Below the pieces are notes generated by a model. That model saw only the letters and a list, made by a program, of their open reading frames with translations, ran no database searches and was not told the DNA's origin. Below, one piece after another: positions 48,858-62,600 of a stretch of 64,000 nt of DNA; within the stretch, counting starts at the first letter, position 1, and the number at the start of each line of letters is the position of its first letter. Source of the stretch: Ianthella basta (Eukaryota > Porifera > Demospongiae > Verongiida > Ianthellidae); assembly GCA_964019415.1 (NCBI GenBank), contig OZ025880.1, positions 4,270,813-4,334,812 of the forward strand, written 5' to 3'. The position numbers and the translations under genes are program-made.

Positions 48858-51800
48858 TTAATTTTGAGAGCTAGCCACTGAGAGCATAGCTAGCAGCATG
48901 ACGATCCACACAGCAGTCGCCGGTGGTGGGGTCCCTGCATTACCAGCAGACCCTGCATGCTGCGATGTTGGAGTTGGAGTCGCTGCAATTGTTGTTGTTG
49001 GAGTCGCTGCACTTGTTGTTGCAGTAGCTGGTGTCTCTGCAGCACTTGTTGGCCTCAGAGTCCCGACACTTGTTGTTGGTGGAGTCCCGGCACTTGTTGG
49101 TGTTGGAGTGCTTGCACTTGCAGTTGTTGGAGTAGAAGTTGGAGACTCACTACTGCTATCGATGCCGCCAAAGCATACAGATCTATCCACTTCAGCTGCA
49201 CAAGATAACAAGACAGGAAATAAGCAAAATTAATACTTTTGCTCTTAGATCATATTAGAGGGGAAGTTTAGCTATATATTCTTACATATATTTACAGATA
49301 TGGGCCAAGCTCAATAAAATGCAAATCATCGTCAATGACCCTGCTTACTACATGTTATTGGGATGAATGTTAGTGGGAAAACTTCATGTTGTGATCCTTG
49401 AGCAGTTACACTGGCCTGCAACAGAAGTGAACAGAAACAGCAAATATTACAATAAGACCTAAATGAATATTTCATTTCATCCATTAAACACAGTTCAGTA
49501 GGAGAAAAACTTGTAACAAACTTGTCTTTGTAGTAGCATAATACAATGCACCTCTTTGCAGATCCTACTGTGTAGGTACCAGTGTATAATTAATATGTAA
49601 CATTCACAGTTTTACAGGCACTTAAACAATTAAATGTTTTATAAACAATAATTGCAGCAATGAATATATCACTGTTGAGACAATCGTATGCCTGGCAGAA
49701 CTATATTGAGTGTGCCATTTCATTCTGCTCAAACATTATACTATGATCATGCATACTTACAGTTGTCTATATCTGACAGCAAATCCTATAAGTGAGATGG
49801 TCACAGAAGTATATATTCTTCCCCCTCTTGCAATTGCTTACCTGGGTAGAGACACCATTTCCTTGGTTGTTAATGGTAGCTGATACATCCACTGGCACCG
49901 AAAGTGTACCAAAGATTGTAGAAACGCGAACTGTAAAACTGTCACTATAGGACTGGTCAGACTGCCTACTAAAGAGTACTTGGCCACTTGAATCCAAGAT
50001 TCTTGTATTAATGGCATGCCTGGGGACATTCAAGTTACCATCGTGGCACGGCAGCACACTGACTTCGGATTTGACAGTAATTGTAGCAATTGATGCTGTA
50101 ATTGGAATGGTACAGTTCAGGTCCAGGCAGTTTTTGCAGGCATCAGGACCATTCCTCAAATATACACAATCACTCCCAGATACACTTGTCTCAATGTGTT
50201 GGCTGACACTATCAATGGCTTCACACACACCCTGGATGTTCTCTGCAGCAATAAAAATATGATTGGGTACACTAACAAGCTTGCTCATTATAGTGAAACC
50301 TCTATAGCTACTTCCAAGACAGTCTGAGTGGTGGTCAGGCCTGAAAGACTCATGCAGACTGGCAGAGTTGTACTGCTGCAGTAGAATTACTATCATGGAT
50401 AGGCTTCTTTAGATGTATTGCAGATTGCAATGTACCCAAAGAAAGCCTGGAGTACACGTAAGAGAAAAGCGGCATCGGCTGTTCGTACCCCATTTTGTCT
50501 TCATATTCTCGTTTCCGCTGATGTTTTGCGCGTTCCTAGCGCACGACACAGGGCACTTACGGACGTGAAGGACCAGGATCTGAGGGACAGTGGCAATATA
50601 ATAGGTACAGCGCTGAGTCGGATTTCCGGTGCCGCCGTTTTGATCTGATAATATACCGTTCAGTAAGACGGCCGCCGGTTCTTCTGGAGTGGCATAACTC
50701 TGTTCGATGTTCTGCACATTCTTCATCTAATTTAAGGAAGGTGTATTAGTCAGCGCAGATATTAATCTGATGTAGCCATAGTCTTTTGGATATGCAAAAA
50801 CTGTACAAAGTCCGACAAACTACTGTAGCTAGCCATTAAATTCGATTCGATATTTAGGAATGGCCAGCAGAAAAGCATATAGAAACAAGAAACAGTAACC
50901 CAACACCATGATAAACCTCATTTCCGTGAAGTTGGCTCTACATTCCTAATTTCCCTGTAGCTACTAGGGATTAGCTAGCTAGACATTTGGGTCCATGCAT
51001 GCTACAATGATAGGAATTTAGCTAGCTAGAGCGAATTTCACGGAAATGTGGTTTATTAATCATGGTGTTGGCATGCATGGGGAGTACAATTTCTTGTTTC
51101 TATGCTTTTCTGCTGGCCATTCCTAAATCTCTTTTAATTCTAAGAAATTTTTTGTGCACAAGTAAATGAGAAGGAGTACTAGTGTTCCTAATAATAAGGC
51201 TGTACATACATTAACCTGAAAGGGAATTGTTTGCAGTTAAGCACTGCAGAGACAATAGATTGAATGGTCATCACCGGATATAATGAAAGCCAGCTGTCTG
51301 TGGCTCTTCCATCTTTGTTGGATGACTGGGGAGAGGCGATCACTGGTTGCATCTCAATGGAGCTTCATGCCCCCACCAACTGAGGCATGCACCAATATAG
51401 ACCGCTGCAGCATGTGGCATGGTTGGGCATAATATAATTTATATCCAAAAGTAACCATTCAATACATTAGCCTTTTTTATATACAATAATGCAAACCATT
51501 ACAAGGGGTGAGCTGATGATAAAGACAGAAACATGCAAAAGTCTAGTTCACAATACAATAACTGCATGAATGTGATAGTGATTGGGAGAATATAGAGTTA
51601 AGCAAGAAAATAGACAAAGTACATAGTCAGTTTATTTACTTATTTCTCTTTGTAATTGTCTCCTACAAGCTACCCAGTTCGGTTTGTCATTTTTAAGGCT
51701 ATCTGAATTCATCTTATTCCATATTTCAGGAATTCTTCCTCAGTAGCTTCTTCTAAAAATCTCTAATGATTTCGTAGTGATATGGGATTGTAGTTGAGGT

Positions 51801-54170
51801 TGTGAGACTTCGTTGATGCTACTCTGGCTGATCTGCGTGGCTTCACTTTGCTGGAGTCTTCAAATTCAGGGGTAAGTGATTTCAGTGGTGTCTTGGTGTC
51901 TCCATGCAGATGTTTGCATGTAAGACCTACTGCAGCCGCTTGTCTTCTCTGCTCCAATGTACTGATGGGCAGTTGACCAAACATGTTGTGTGCCTGCTCT
52001 TGGACTCTGTCCAATTTGTCCAGATTGGTCTTTGCTGCACTCCAGTACACAAGGTTCCCATATACTCTAGCTTCTGGCGGACAAATGCTGTGTAAGCTGT
52101 GTGGAGGCCACTATCGTCAAGGTACCTTCTCGCTCGTCTTATGGCTCCTAGTCTTTGCCTTGCCTCAGTTGCAATTCTGTCGACATGAGGTGACCATGTT
52201 CCTTTGCTGTCCAAGGTAAAACCGAGAACATCGATCTGAAAGGTAGCCCTTCAGAAGAGCAAGTGCTCTTCCTCTAATGCCTATTGACTGCAAGTGTGCC
52301 AGTAGATCTCTCCACCATACACGGTCAAATGCACCTCTGATGTCAAGTGCTACTACTCGGAGTTCTTCACGTGCTTCAAGTGCAGTAGCAACCTCATCAG
52401 CAATGATGACTCCAACATCAGCAGTTCCTGTTCATGGTACAAATCCAAATTGCTCATCTGGGATGTACGGCAGGAGACAACTTCTTAGTTGAGGAAGGAG
52501 GACCCTTTCAAATGTTGTTGAGAGGGTGGGCAGCACTGATATTGGTCTATAGTTGGAAGGCAATGTTGATGGCCCCTTCTTATGGATCGGGGTGACACGA
52601 GCAATTTTCCAGGATTTTGGAAAAATCCCGGTCCTCATGATCTTCTGAAATAGTCGAGTGATGGGCCTTGAGAGTGGGCCGGCACATTGCTTAAGCACTC
52701 TAGGGCTTACACCGTCCAATCCAACTGATTTACTTTCATCCAGCTTCTTCAAAACAGTCCGGATTCGGTTCTGTTTCACTCTGAAGGTCCTCAGCACAGA
52801 TTCAAATTCTTCGTCAGGCAGATCTGGCAGCTCAGCAGATTCTTCATTAGGTATGCAAAATTTCTCAGTGAAGAACTTGGCAAGGGTGTCTGCTTTGGGG
52901 GTCACTGTTTGCTTCTTAGGTGCAAAGCCTGTGATGTCTTTTGTCATCTGCCACCAGTGCCTGGAGTTGGTGCCTTTTGCCAGTTTCTTTCTGATTCGAT
53001 TCTGGTGTTGGCAAAGAGCTTTGTTGTACACATGTGTGGCTTTCTTGCTCAATTTTGCATAGCTGGCCATGTCATTCCTTCTCCACGCTGCTTCTTTCTT
53101 TGACCATGCTTCCTGGCATCATCTGTCCCACCAAGGAAAGGGCCTGGTCATTATTGTGCTGGATCTTGGGATGAACTTGTTGGTAGCAGACACTATCTTT
53201 TCAGTAACAAATGCCACTGCTTCCTCAGTTCCGCTTGGAAGATCCCAACTAGTTGATCTAAACTCCCCAATCATGCGATTCCAGTTGGCCTGCTTCCAGT
53301 GGTAAACGGTTCATTTTGGTGCTGCAATGGGCAATTCTAGGATTCTGGTCAAGTTCGCCAGCAGGGTCTGGTGATCGGATGAGTCACAATGTGGAAGGTG
53401 GGTGACTGAGCCATCATACGGGCCAATGACCAGATCTAGGATTGCCTCACCCCGGGTAGGCCTCGATACCAATTGGAGCAAGCCCCTGGCCTCACAAAAC
53501 TCACGTGTAGCCTTGCCAGTAGCATCAGTTTTGGTTGATTTCAGCCATTCCTCGTCGTGTGCATTAAAGTCTCCAATCATCAGTACTTGTTGCTTTTTGT
53601 CTTTAGTGATTTCGTCATACAGTAATCCTAGTTGTTGAATCAGGGTTGTGTCGGAGGCAGAGGGTTGGATGTAGACACAAACCAGCGTTGTTGGACTGTC
53701 ACCCGGGATGGTTACCGTGCACATTTCAGCCTTTTCGCGTACATAGTACTTTGATACTGGGTAGTCGTCACACAAGGTGTCTTCTCGCACCATGATGATG
53801 ACTCCTATAGGAGCCTATAGGATTTCTGCACTTTCTATAGAAAGGATCTAAGCGGGGATTCTTCCCATAAACTTCATTGCTATAGCTAGTGTGTATATAC
53901 AGTAGAACTTCTCTATATGGTCACTGTGTAAAGCATGCAGCCACGTGCACCCCTCTAAATTAGCCAGCTTCCCTAGGCAAAGCAGCCACCTCTCTGTAAA
54001 GCAAAATTCAACTGGCCCTTAGCAGTTTTCATGGTAGTATGTACAGTGTGTACACATAGAGATCCATAGAGCAGTGTGTTCTTACCGACTTTGATAACTC
54101 TGTTTTCACCTTCTGTGGTACCACCAGCTGCAGCAAGAATTGACAAGAAGACCACAATGGTGTACTCCAT
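48858..54170 (-). CDS. Gene F: family member with Thr/Ala/Pro-rich stalk and GPI-type tail (296 aa)
   Basis: Exons are 54086-54170, 49842-50242, 49349-49415 and 48858-49195 (891 nt, phases 1-0-1). The first exon is two codons longer than usual (MEYTIVVFLSILAAAGG). The domain exon is very close to gene C's (CVYLRNGPD, CKNCLDLNC, VLPCHDGNLN, RQSDQSYSDSF, NNQGNGVSTQ). Exon 3 encodes EVFPLTFIPITC. The last exon has VCFGG, a Thr/Pro/Ala-rich stalk of about 60 residues (SASTPTPTSAGTPPTTS) and a GPI-type end (VWIVMLLAMLSVASS). Intron 1 (3.8 kb) contains a LINE and a pogo-like MITE fragment. Confidence 0.82.
50561..50726 (-). CDS. Possible orphan coding exon, unrecognised
   Basis: The minus strand has an open ATG frame beginning MKNVQNIEQSYATPEEPAAV. 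It is preceded by an AG acceptor-like site and followed by a GTAAGT donor after 166 nt (phase 1). The stretch is CpG-richer than its surroundings. In principle it could splice to gene F exon 2, which also enters in phase 1, but it has no signal peptide. Function is unknown. Confidence 0.3.
51740..53800 (-). mobile_element. CR1/Jockey-like LINE, internally deleted and frameshifted
   Basis: From 53793 to 53311 lies the C-terminal half of an APE-type endonuclease (VLMIGDFNAHDEEWL, LDLVIG, HCDSSDHQTLL). Frame 53070-52432 gives the RT start (SRHWWQMTKDI, SKSVGLDGVSPRVLKQC, SWKIARVTPIHKKG, NYRPISVLPTLS, FERVL). It continues in another frame with VVALDIRGAFDRVWW, then jumps to VLGFTLDSKGTWSPHVDRI. 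The FADD catalytic box is therefore deleted. The C-terminus runs to about 51763. It lies in intron 1 of gene F and is non-functional. Confidence 0.88.
53900..54030. mobile_element. Diverged pogo-like MITE fragment
   Basis: 'cagtagaacttctctatatgg' and 'gcagccacctctctgtaaagc' match the body of the MITEs at 2348, 17406 and 31232. Confidence 0.5.
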
Positions 54171-56459
54171 GCTAAAGTGCTGTTCAGTTAGGCTCGTGTG
54201 CACATACAACAAGTACCACTAGTCTATTTCTACAGTTGCTTACCGAAACATTAAGGTGAGAAATATCAGAATACCAAAGTACCATACAGTGTGGAGCGGA
54301 GAATGGGAAATGCTTGGCACAGGTATGAATACTATGAAGGAGGCTGAGAATTCTATTTAACAATAATATGTATGAAAGGTGAAAAGCAAAACTTTAGCAC
54401 TACACAATTATAATGGTCATTTTTGTAGTATGAAAGTGAAAGCATAATATACAGTATTCAAAGCATACAGTAGGGTGAAAGCTAACATTTTCCTGTTTCC
54501 CCTTTATTCAAATGCCGCTGATCAGACGTATACTATAGCTACTGATCATGAGTTCATTGAAATGAGAATTCACAACTTTCTATCCTTAAAATGTAAGACT
54601 GCTTACCAAATATTCTTTGCTATGTATAAGCTGCTCCATGGCAAAATCGATTATAGCTATTATATATCATATAATTATGTATGCAAACATGAGTATCATG
54701 CATTTAATTTAAGCATGTATGCAAGTAGTCATGTAGGCATCGTGTGACCCCTCCGCATGCGGAAGAGTCACGTGATTATCAGATATCTGGCTAGCATACC
54801 ATGGTGCACGTGATAGTTCTTATAGGTCATGATCTCTAATTTGCTTGCATGTGTGCATGCACATACCAGATCCAATGATATAGCACATGTAATATTATAC
54901 TGTACACACAAGGTGTGCAAACAAATTGTGTATTGGCAGGCCTATAGCTAGGAATTCACTCTAAAGCCTGTTTAGTGAGATTTTCAACACACTAATTATA
55001 GCCTTCCTGTGTATTTCAGGTAGAACGACATTTTAACATGAGTGCAGACTGGTGTTGTCGACCAATCATGAATCATGAAGTTGTTATTTGGTGGCATCGT
55101 GATACTGCTTGCCCAGTGTTGCTGATGAGGAGTGGAATTCTTCGAAAAGGCCTTTCAGTACAGTGGATAACCTCCAGCATTTTGTTAACCTACATGCAGA
55201 GGTAAGTATTATTATAATAGCACCTTTTTGTGTAAATCTGAAACCCATACCCATACGTAATCTTGACATTCAAGTCACTGCAACATCTTATATTACTCCA
55301 AGCAGCCTGCAGACTTAGTGGTCAGTAAGGACTCGTGCACAAAATCTATAGACACTGGGGAACTTTAAGTATGAATAATTGATTTTATAAGATTCCTTGC
55401 ACAGCTTCATCTGTTTAGTAGCTGACTAGCTACAATGGAAAGGAAAAAACTATGTGCAACGTACATGTTTCTCGTAATATCTGTGGCTATATCTGATCTT
55501 AAGAGTATAGGTAGATAGTATCAAGTGATAGTAAAGTGAGAGCGGGTGTGGCGGTGTTCTAGTTGGAGTCCTTAGAGATGAGTATAGATGTCAGGAGCTG
55601 GCATGCAGTGTGCCAGTGAAAAGATGCTGTAATGATGAATGAGAAGAATGTCACAGTGAAATGATGCTGACCAGGACGTATAGGTGTGGCAAGGCTGGAC
55701 AGAGTGTGAAATCCAGATGTGAGGAGACCTCTTGGACAAGAAGCAGTAGTTGGTGAAATGAGTGCATGAAGAAGTGACAGGAAGGAAACCAAACAAGCGC
55801 TGGAGGGACAATTTCAAGTTGTATCTATATACAAGCTAATTCTTTAGCTAGCTAATATTCCAGTCACATAACTACAGTTACACAGTCTTGTCTGCTAGCT
55901 ACGTATATCAGGCTACCACCTGCAGAGGAGATGGTGTCACTGAATGAGCCATATTGCCTGGCCTAGCTAGTCCCTATTTCCAGTTCCGTTCTGAGGTCAC
56001 TCACGCCGCGGCCTAGGCTAGGCATGTTACCGGATGTAATCTGAAACCCATACCCATACGTTCTTTTTAATTTGGGTTCGAGACTACGAAGCCAGCTGCG
56101 TCGGCCATTTTTTCGAATGCACTACGCAGGCCAGTCACTCGGAAGTGAAGTGAGTAAATTACTGTTTCGTTGCTCAAGGACTGAGCCTAGTACTGCTATC
56201 ACAGAGCCCGTCTCTTGTCTGCCCAGCGACTGTAGACACATTCTTGGTGTATTTGTAGTTCGTGAGTCGACTATTTCCAGACACATCTGTTTCTGCGCTC
56301 GTCTAGTAGCTAATTGGGACTTGTCGGAATCTATAGGCATCTGTAAGGGGGCGGCACCCTAGAAGGGCTGTATAAACGTGCAGTATAGATACGTGTGCAG
56401 CGCACCTGTGTGTTCTCGGTGTCACTGCGTATGTTTTCCGCAGGTAGTTGGGCGCTGAA
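54171..56459. other. Intergenic region between gene F and the B4GALNT-like gene
   Basis: This region separates two head-to-head genes. It holds a possible exon (55117-55201, plus, 'VADEEWNSSKRPF', CAG acceptor and GTAAGT donor) and a LINE 3'-end relic (55540-55820; TGRKPNKRWRDNFK on the plus strand). A 21-nt phrase 'ctgaaacccatacccatac' occurs twice (55240 and 56041). The CpG-rich stretch 55980-56460 is likely the promoter of the plus-strand gene. None of the exon candidates is secure. Confidence 0.4.
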
Positions 56460-56616
56460 ATGTATCGAGTCTTCAGGTTCACACATCCGAAGAAGTTGTT
56501 GATGTTACTGGTCATTGTGGCAATATGCGCCCTTTTTATTAGTTGGCGCGCAACAGGTGAGCCTTGGGACTATGGCAGGGCGCCCGCCTTGTCACTTGCC
56601 TATTCAGTACCTTCGT

Positions 56617-56655
<39 letters not shown>

Positions 56656-59600
56656 GTCCATCCTGATGTGGTCCCATTAGTCAAGTGTCTTGATGGTGAA
56701 AACTGTATCAGGCAGGGTAAACTAGCACTACTGGAGGTGCCCATGGAATCATCTGACACGACGACTGAGAGCACTACTGTAGCATTACAAGAGGAAGGTG
56801 CGTACATGTGTAAGTGGGAGTGGAGTGGGAAAGGATAATGATTTTGACCACTGGCATTTCCTTAAGTGCACATTGCTACATTGTACCCTTGTATGGGTGA
56901 TTGGTTCTTTGGCTTTTAATGGTACACTATCTAATAATGTGTAATGTTTTGATGTCAAATATGTACCTATCAAACCGTTGTCCCCACTTCCCTTACTTCT
57001 GGACACCCGGGGGTCAGAAGTGGGATTGTCACAAGTTTGGTGGTGCGAATCCCCATAGCAACAGGTGGGGAACACCAACCGAACTGTGAGCTCACTACAG
57101 ACCAATGTCTCTACAGGCCTATCCAGTGCCCCGCCCCTAGAGCTTCAGCTACCGGGACTATCCTCACCCTATGACCTAGTGTCAGAGGCTTACTAGGGGA
57201 GCTAGTGCGTTTACCTACGTACGTACATACTTGTGCTTTTCAAAAGCAGCGTAGAGAGAACGGTGACTGTTGTATACGGTTTCAATATGTAATTTAGCTG
57301 AAAATTTCCGTGGTTTGCAAAGTAATATTGTAGAGACTTGCAGCTATATGTATGCAGAAATGCCAATAGGCACATGCGCAGCTTTCAAGCGGGGTAGCTG
57401 TGTGTATAAACTGGGAGGCTTGATCAAGACATTTCGGCTGCAAAGGTCTATGTTATTACTCAGCTGAATGATTGAAGAAAATAGTTGGATGTGTGTTTAT
57501 ATACGTAGGTGTAGGATGTTGACATGAAGAAGAGGTGAAAATGAAACAATGCGAAGGTAGGGGTGAAGTCATGGTCAAGACTTTGCGTGGTGCTTGGGTG
57601 GGTGTGAGAAGCCAATGAGAATGCCAAACTAATTGAGTGTGTTGTGTGTATGTGTGTGGGGGGGGGGGGGGGGGATTAAGCTGGGCGTGTGGAGAGTGCA
57701 CACACTGAGTACCTGTTTTCCACAGCTGCTGCTCTTCCCTCTGGTGCCATGCTGCCATGCATTTGTATTGTATCACACACACTAAGAGGTCTATACTGTA
57801 CACCCACTGGCAGCTCTGATAGTTGAGTAGCAAACAGCGTTTAACCCAATGTGAGTATGGATCGGTTGGCAGTAAGCCACATGGTGTGCACACTTTCTGA
57901 CGGCTTCTGCACTGTCACACCACACACTCTTCTTGCACGATGGTGGTACGTATGTAAGCTCATTTAATCTCACCTGGCAAGCCACTGCTGGTATGCCGTG
58001 TGTGTATGTACACTTGTTATAGAAGTATTCGATACCATGTTTGTGGTAGTGGGGGGTGCTAGTTGTGAGCGAGGGTGGAGAGTTCTCACACAAGTGATGC
58101 TCAGAACACATTCCTGTCCTTGGATTATGTCATAATGAACATGGCTAGTAGGCAGATGGACCCTGCTTGGGCATGATCGAGACTATTGGTTAAGATTGGT
58201 AGTATTACAGGCTATACAGAGTACAGAATGGCACAGTAAACAGCTGCATTAGCTCAGTACCATTCAACACTGTAAGAATATACGTACTTTATTTCTCTGT
58301 GCCCTAGCGAGCCAGTACTGCAAAAAGAGGAGCATGACCTGTTACTGCCTCCTCCTACATTGACATCGTGGTTGTGAGGCCATTATATTTCAAGCTGAAT
58401 TGATCATCTCTTCTGTGGTGTTCAGATTTTTGATTGCAGCACAATTGATACTTGCATGCATATATAAGATTTCTTTGCTGTTAATTGTGGTCTTGTGTCT
58501 CGCTAAGTGCATTAAGGCATTGTCACGTTGGAGTTGTTATGGCTAGTAGAATGCATGTATGTCCTTTTGAGAGTATTTATTGACAAAGTAGTCCAAGGGT
58601 TAATTCATTTACAGTCCAGTACACATGTGTGTGAATATCCAGCTTCATCTACAGTACACATATCCTCTCCATCATTTCTAGTCTCTGAGACTGCTATGCC
58701 CGAGACTACTTCCAAAGAGAAACAGGCTACCCTCACAAGTCCTGAACCAAGCCTTCTTCCCAAGCAGCGGACTGATTCCTCCTGGATTCAGGAAAATGTG
58801 AGGGCCGGGCAGTGTAGTATTATATTCACCTGGCAGTGACGTCATGCTATTATGTGTCCAAGCGCTGAATGGAGACTGCCTGTATGCCAGAGACACTAGT
58901 GTGTGTGTGCCATTCACAATAGGTCTGTTTTGTGTAGCACACCAATGTGTGTGTGTGTTCCTTTGTAGAAAATGCCATTTAGTTGTTGGTTACATGCCTC
59001 ATTATATTTTCACCGTGTCTAATGATGCGTGTAACCAGCATTGATTTGGAAAGCCACGATGTATTTCATTAAAATGTGCTAGGCACTACCACTCGGACAA
59101 CTTAACATCTACCAGCCATTTACTCTGACACTTTGTCGTTCTTCTCTGCATGGCACCTGTTTTGTGGCAATGGTGTACTGTATGTGTACATGTGCATTAA
59201 ACAGTGACTTTGGCCTTGCCCTCTTACAGATGATTGGCTACCTGAACTTTCAGCTTTGGACAGGTGTAGAGGGTATACTGGTTGATGACCTGAGGATGGA
59301 CAGAAGATTCCCACACCAACCCACTGTGAGTGGATGTATGCTGAGGAAACCTGTGAAACGTGTTCATACCATTAATTTTTACTGAAATGTGATACATGCC
59401 TCTACTCTAAGTAGGTTTCTTGGGAGGTTCACGACTTCTTCAAGAGTTTGCTAATCTGTATGTAGCTGTTTCTGGGGAACAAAATGTTTTCAAACAGATT
59501 TTTGTGATGTTGTAAAGTGATACAAAATGGCTAGAAGATTTTACATTTCGTCATCTATCTGCTCAAGGAGTAGTTGTGTGTGATTTCCATGCGTCAAAGT

Positions 59601-62600
59601 GCACATTTCTTGGAGAGTACTCATTTTTCCTGTTTGAGAAAATGGATTGTAGAACCTACGTATGCTATATAGCAGTGCCATGATCATGAACATGCTTACT
59701 ATATCGCCAGTAACCCTTTGAGTATCCCTTGAGTAACCCTTGAGTAATCATTGAGTAACCCTTGAGTAACCCTTGAGTAACCCTTGAGTAACCCTTGAGT
59801 AACCCTTGAGTAACCCCTGAGTAACCCTTGAGTTGTTACGTAAGTTCACGGCATTTGTTATACTAGTACCTTTGTACGTACTACGTATTTGTCAGTCACA
59901 GACCGATGGCCATGATGTGTATCTTGACAGGTACATGTATGGTGTTGTAGGAGCATACGTACATCATGTTACATACATGCATAGGTATGCCATTTGCTCA
60001 GTGTGACTGTATACCATTCATATCTCTACACCTGCCATTAGAACGTGGGGAATGTCACAACTTTCTACAGCCGATTTGGCATGGATGTTGAAAATTATGG
60101 CTTGAGAATGTTTGGCTACGTGATCCCACCTCTGTCAGGTTAGTGTGTGCTCATTGCTTTGTCACACGTACATCCACTGTGTAGTCAGCTAGGGGCTATG
60201 GTTATAGAGCAGATTTGACCCATGTGTTGTGTTACTTGTCTGCTTCAATGTCTTCCATGATTTTGTGGATCTTTGTACATACTGTATATCACTTGGCATA
60301 GCGAACATGGTGCAGGCCATAAGGCTTCAGACCAGACTGTTTGATTGTGACGGGTAACAGAATATGTACTAACAGTGGTGGCTTTAATATTGGCTGTACA
60401 TTGGCAGTGTGGCACCATACTCTATTGTATAGTATGTCCAAGGTGTCCTGTTCACAGCTTGAAGGGACGTGATGAGAGGGAGAGAATCAGCAACAGCTGG
60501 GGCCTGAACCTGGAACGTGCGTTCCATCATGGAGCTTCAGCCACCGCTAAGTCGACTTTGAACTTCATGATCCCAAAGTTGACCGCATCAGTTGTTAGAC
60601 AGGATGTCTCCTCTTAGGGGATGCTGACATAAGCTAATGGTGCTTCCTCAGATTCGGTGATTTCATAGACTTTTGTGGCTTCTCCTGGAGTTCTTGCTAA
60701 GCATTATCCTCTGAAGTTACCTTTCTACTTGCAGTTGAAGCAGACTGCTGTCTCTGATGTGGACCTTTCCCACACACATACACTTGCTTGTATGGCGCTG
60801 ATTCATTGCAGATGCTTGTTGTGGTGGCCTGAATGCTGGCGGCCTGTGAGATGTTTCTCCTTGTCTCTGGTGAGGCTATTCCTTCATGTAGATGCTTGCC
60901 GACAGCTGATTAACCTTGTCCCCATGAGACAGGATGAGCTAATGCTCTTGGACTGCTTCACGCTGTCAAATGATCGTTGTCGCCTTCTCAAGTGTCAGTG
61001 CTGCATCTGTTGGTTAATGCTCCAACAATGAGCTGTCTCTTTGTCGAGTCTCAATGAGCTGTATTCTTCTGCAGATTCTCGCTCATGTTGATACCGACGG
61101 TTAAATCGCGCTCTCTTGAAGACTAGATTCTTGAGAATTAGAAAGAAACCATCTAGCTTCTGCATGACAATGCCTAACTTATTCTGTCCTCTTCATTGGC
61201 GTTGGCAGATGTCAGATCATCTGCTGCTTCCTCTCCCAGACAGTAAAGCAGAGTGCTGATCTGTTTAGCTTCACTTTCCCCCGACAATCCAGATGCAAGG
61301 TGGTACTGCTCAAAGTGTCTATTCCTCTTTGGCCTATCGTCCAGATTTTGGGAGTTGAATGGAAGAGGGGGTTAGAAGGTAACACTGTCCATCTTTGTTG
61401 CTCAGGATCCCAATTCTGACAACATGTAGCATTTTCTACTTCATGCCAGAAGGACGCTTACTTGGCACTAATGATTAATGTGCTCCTGCTACAACTGGTA
61501 CACAGCACATGCGATGTAAATGGCAGCGAGTTATACAGCAAGCCTATAGCAGACTAGATCTAGTACACACCACAGCAACCAACATTTGATTCCCCTCCTT
61601 ATGTACGTACGTAGCTACTGATAGTGTAGGCCCCAGGTTTGAGCCTCGGGTTCAGCTTTCTCATTTTGTGTGTCATGTATGTGCGTATGTACATGTGACT
61701 ACGTAACTTGAATGTACACTTGTCAGTATACCTACGTATTCATCATACACTGTAGGTCAGTATCGCTTTGCGGTTGCTTCGGATGACACCTCAGAAGTGT
61801 GGCTGAGTACAGACCACCAACCCAAGAACCTGAAGAAGATATGCTGTGTAGGATGCAGAGACCCTGTAAGTTATTACAGCTAACATTCATTATCACACTC
61901 CTTATGTATAAACATGTGCGTGCTATGATATCATGTATGTACAGTATGTGACAATATGTGATGTTAACAGTCATTTTGTTTCGCTCCATTCCGTTTATTA
62001 CACCATTCTCTATTCCACTCTGTTCTGTCCCCTTCCATTTTCTTTTGGAGAAGAAAACGGTTCTAACGTACGCAAAATGAACACATGCATCGGAACAGTT
62101 TTGGAACAAAATAATTTGAGGACATACGGAACAATTTATTGGAGCAGTCGAAATAGTTTAGCGCGAATTTGTAGTATTAGACAAGTGACCGAAATGTACA
62201 GCAGTTATTAGAAGCAGCAGATTCTGCACTACAAACATATGGGGCAATGTATGAACTGTCTCGCTATCCTTGTTTTTGCCGTGAAATTGTCTCCTAATTG
62301 TTTTATTCACCCGAGAAATTGTGCAACAATAATGCTACCGATCCGCATCATTTTATTCATGGTTCTCTTCCGTTCTGCAAGACAGGATGCACCGTTTTTC
62401 CAGTGTTTTTATTGCGCTATATTTTATTGTGCTATATTGTTTTCGTTTTGGCATTTTGTTGTATGGCTTCGTGTCCCACTTTCGGTGGTATATATGTCGG
62501 TATATATAATACGTAAGCTACGGCAGTATAACTGTGCTAGCATTTATATTATAATGTAGTGACCAAAGTATTGAGGATAGGGAATTTATATTGTACGCTA

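Noticed and set aside
59711-59833. CRISPR-like array
   Set aside because: Units are contiguous with no unique spacers, and the host is clearly a eukaryote.
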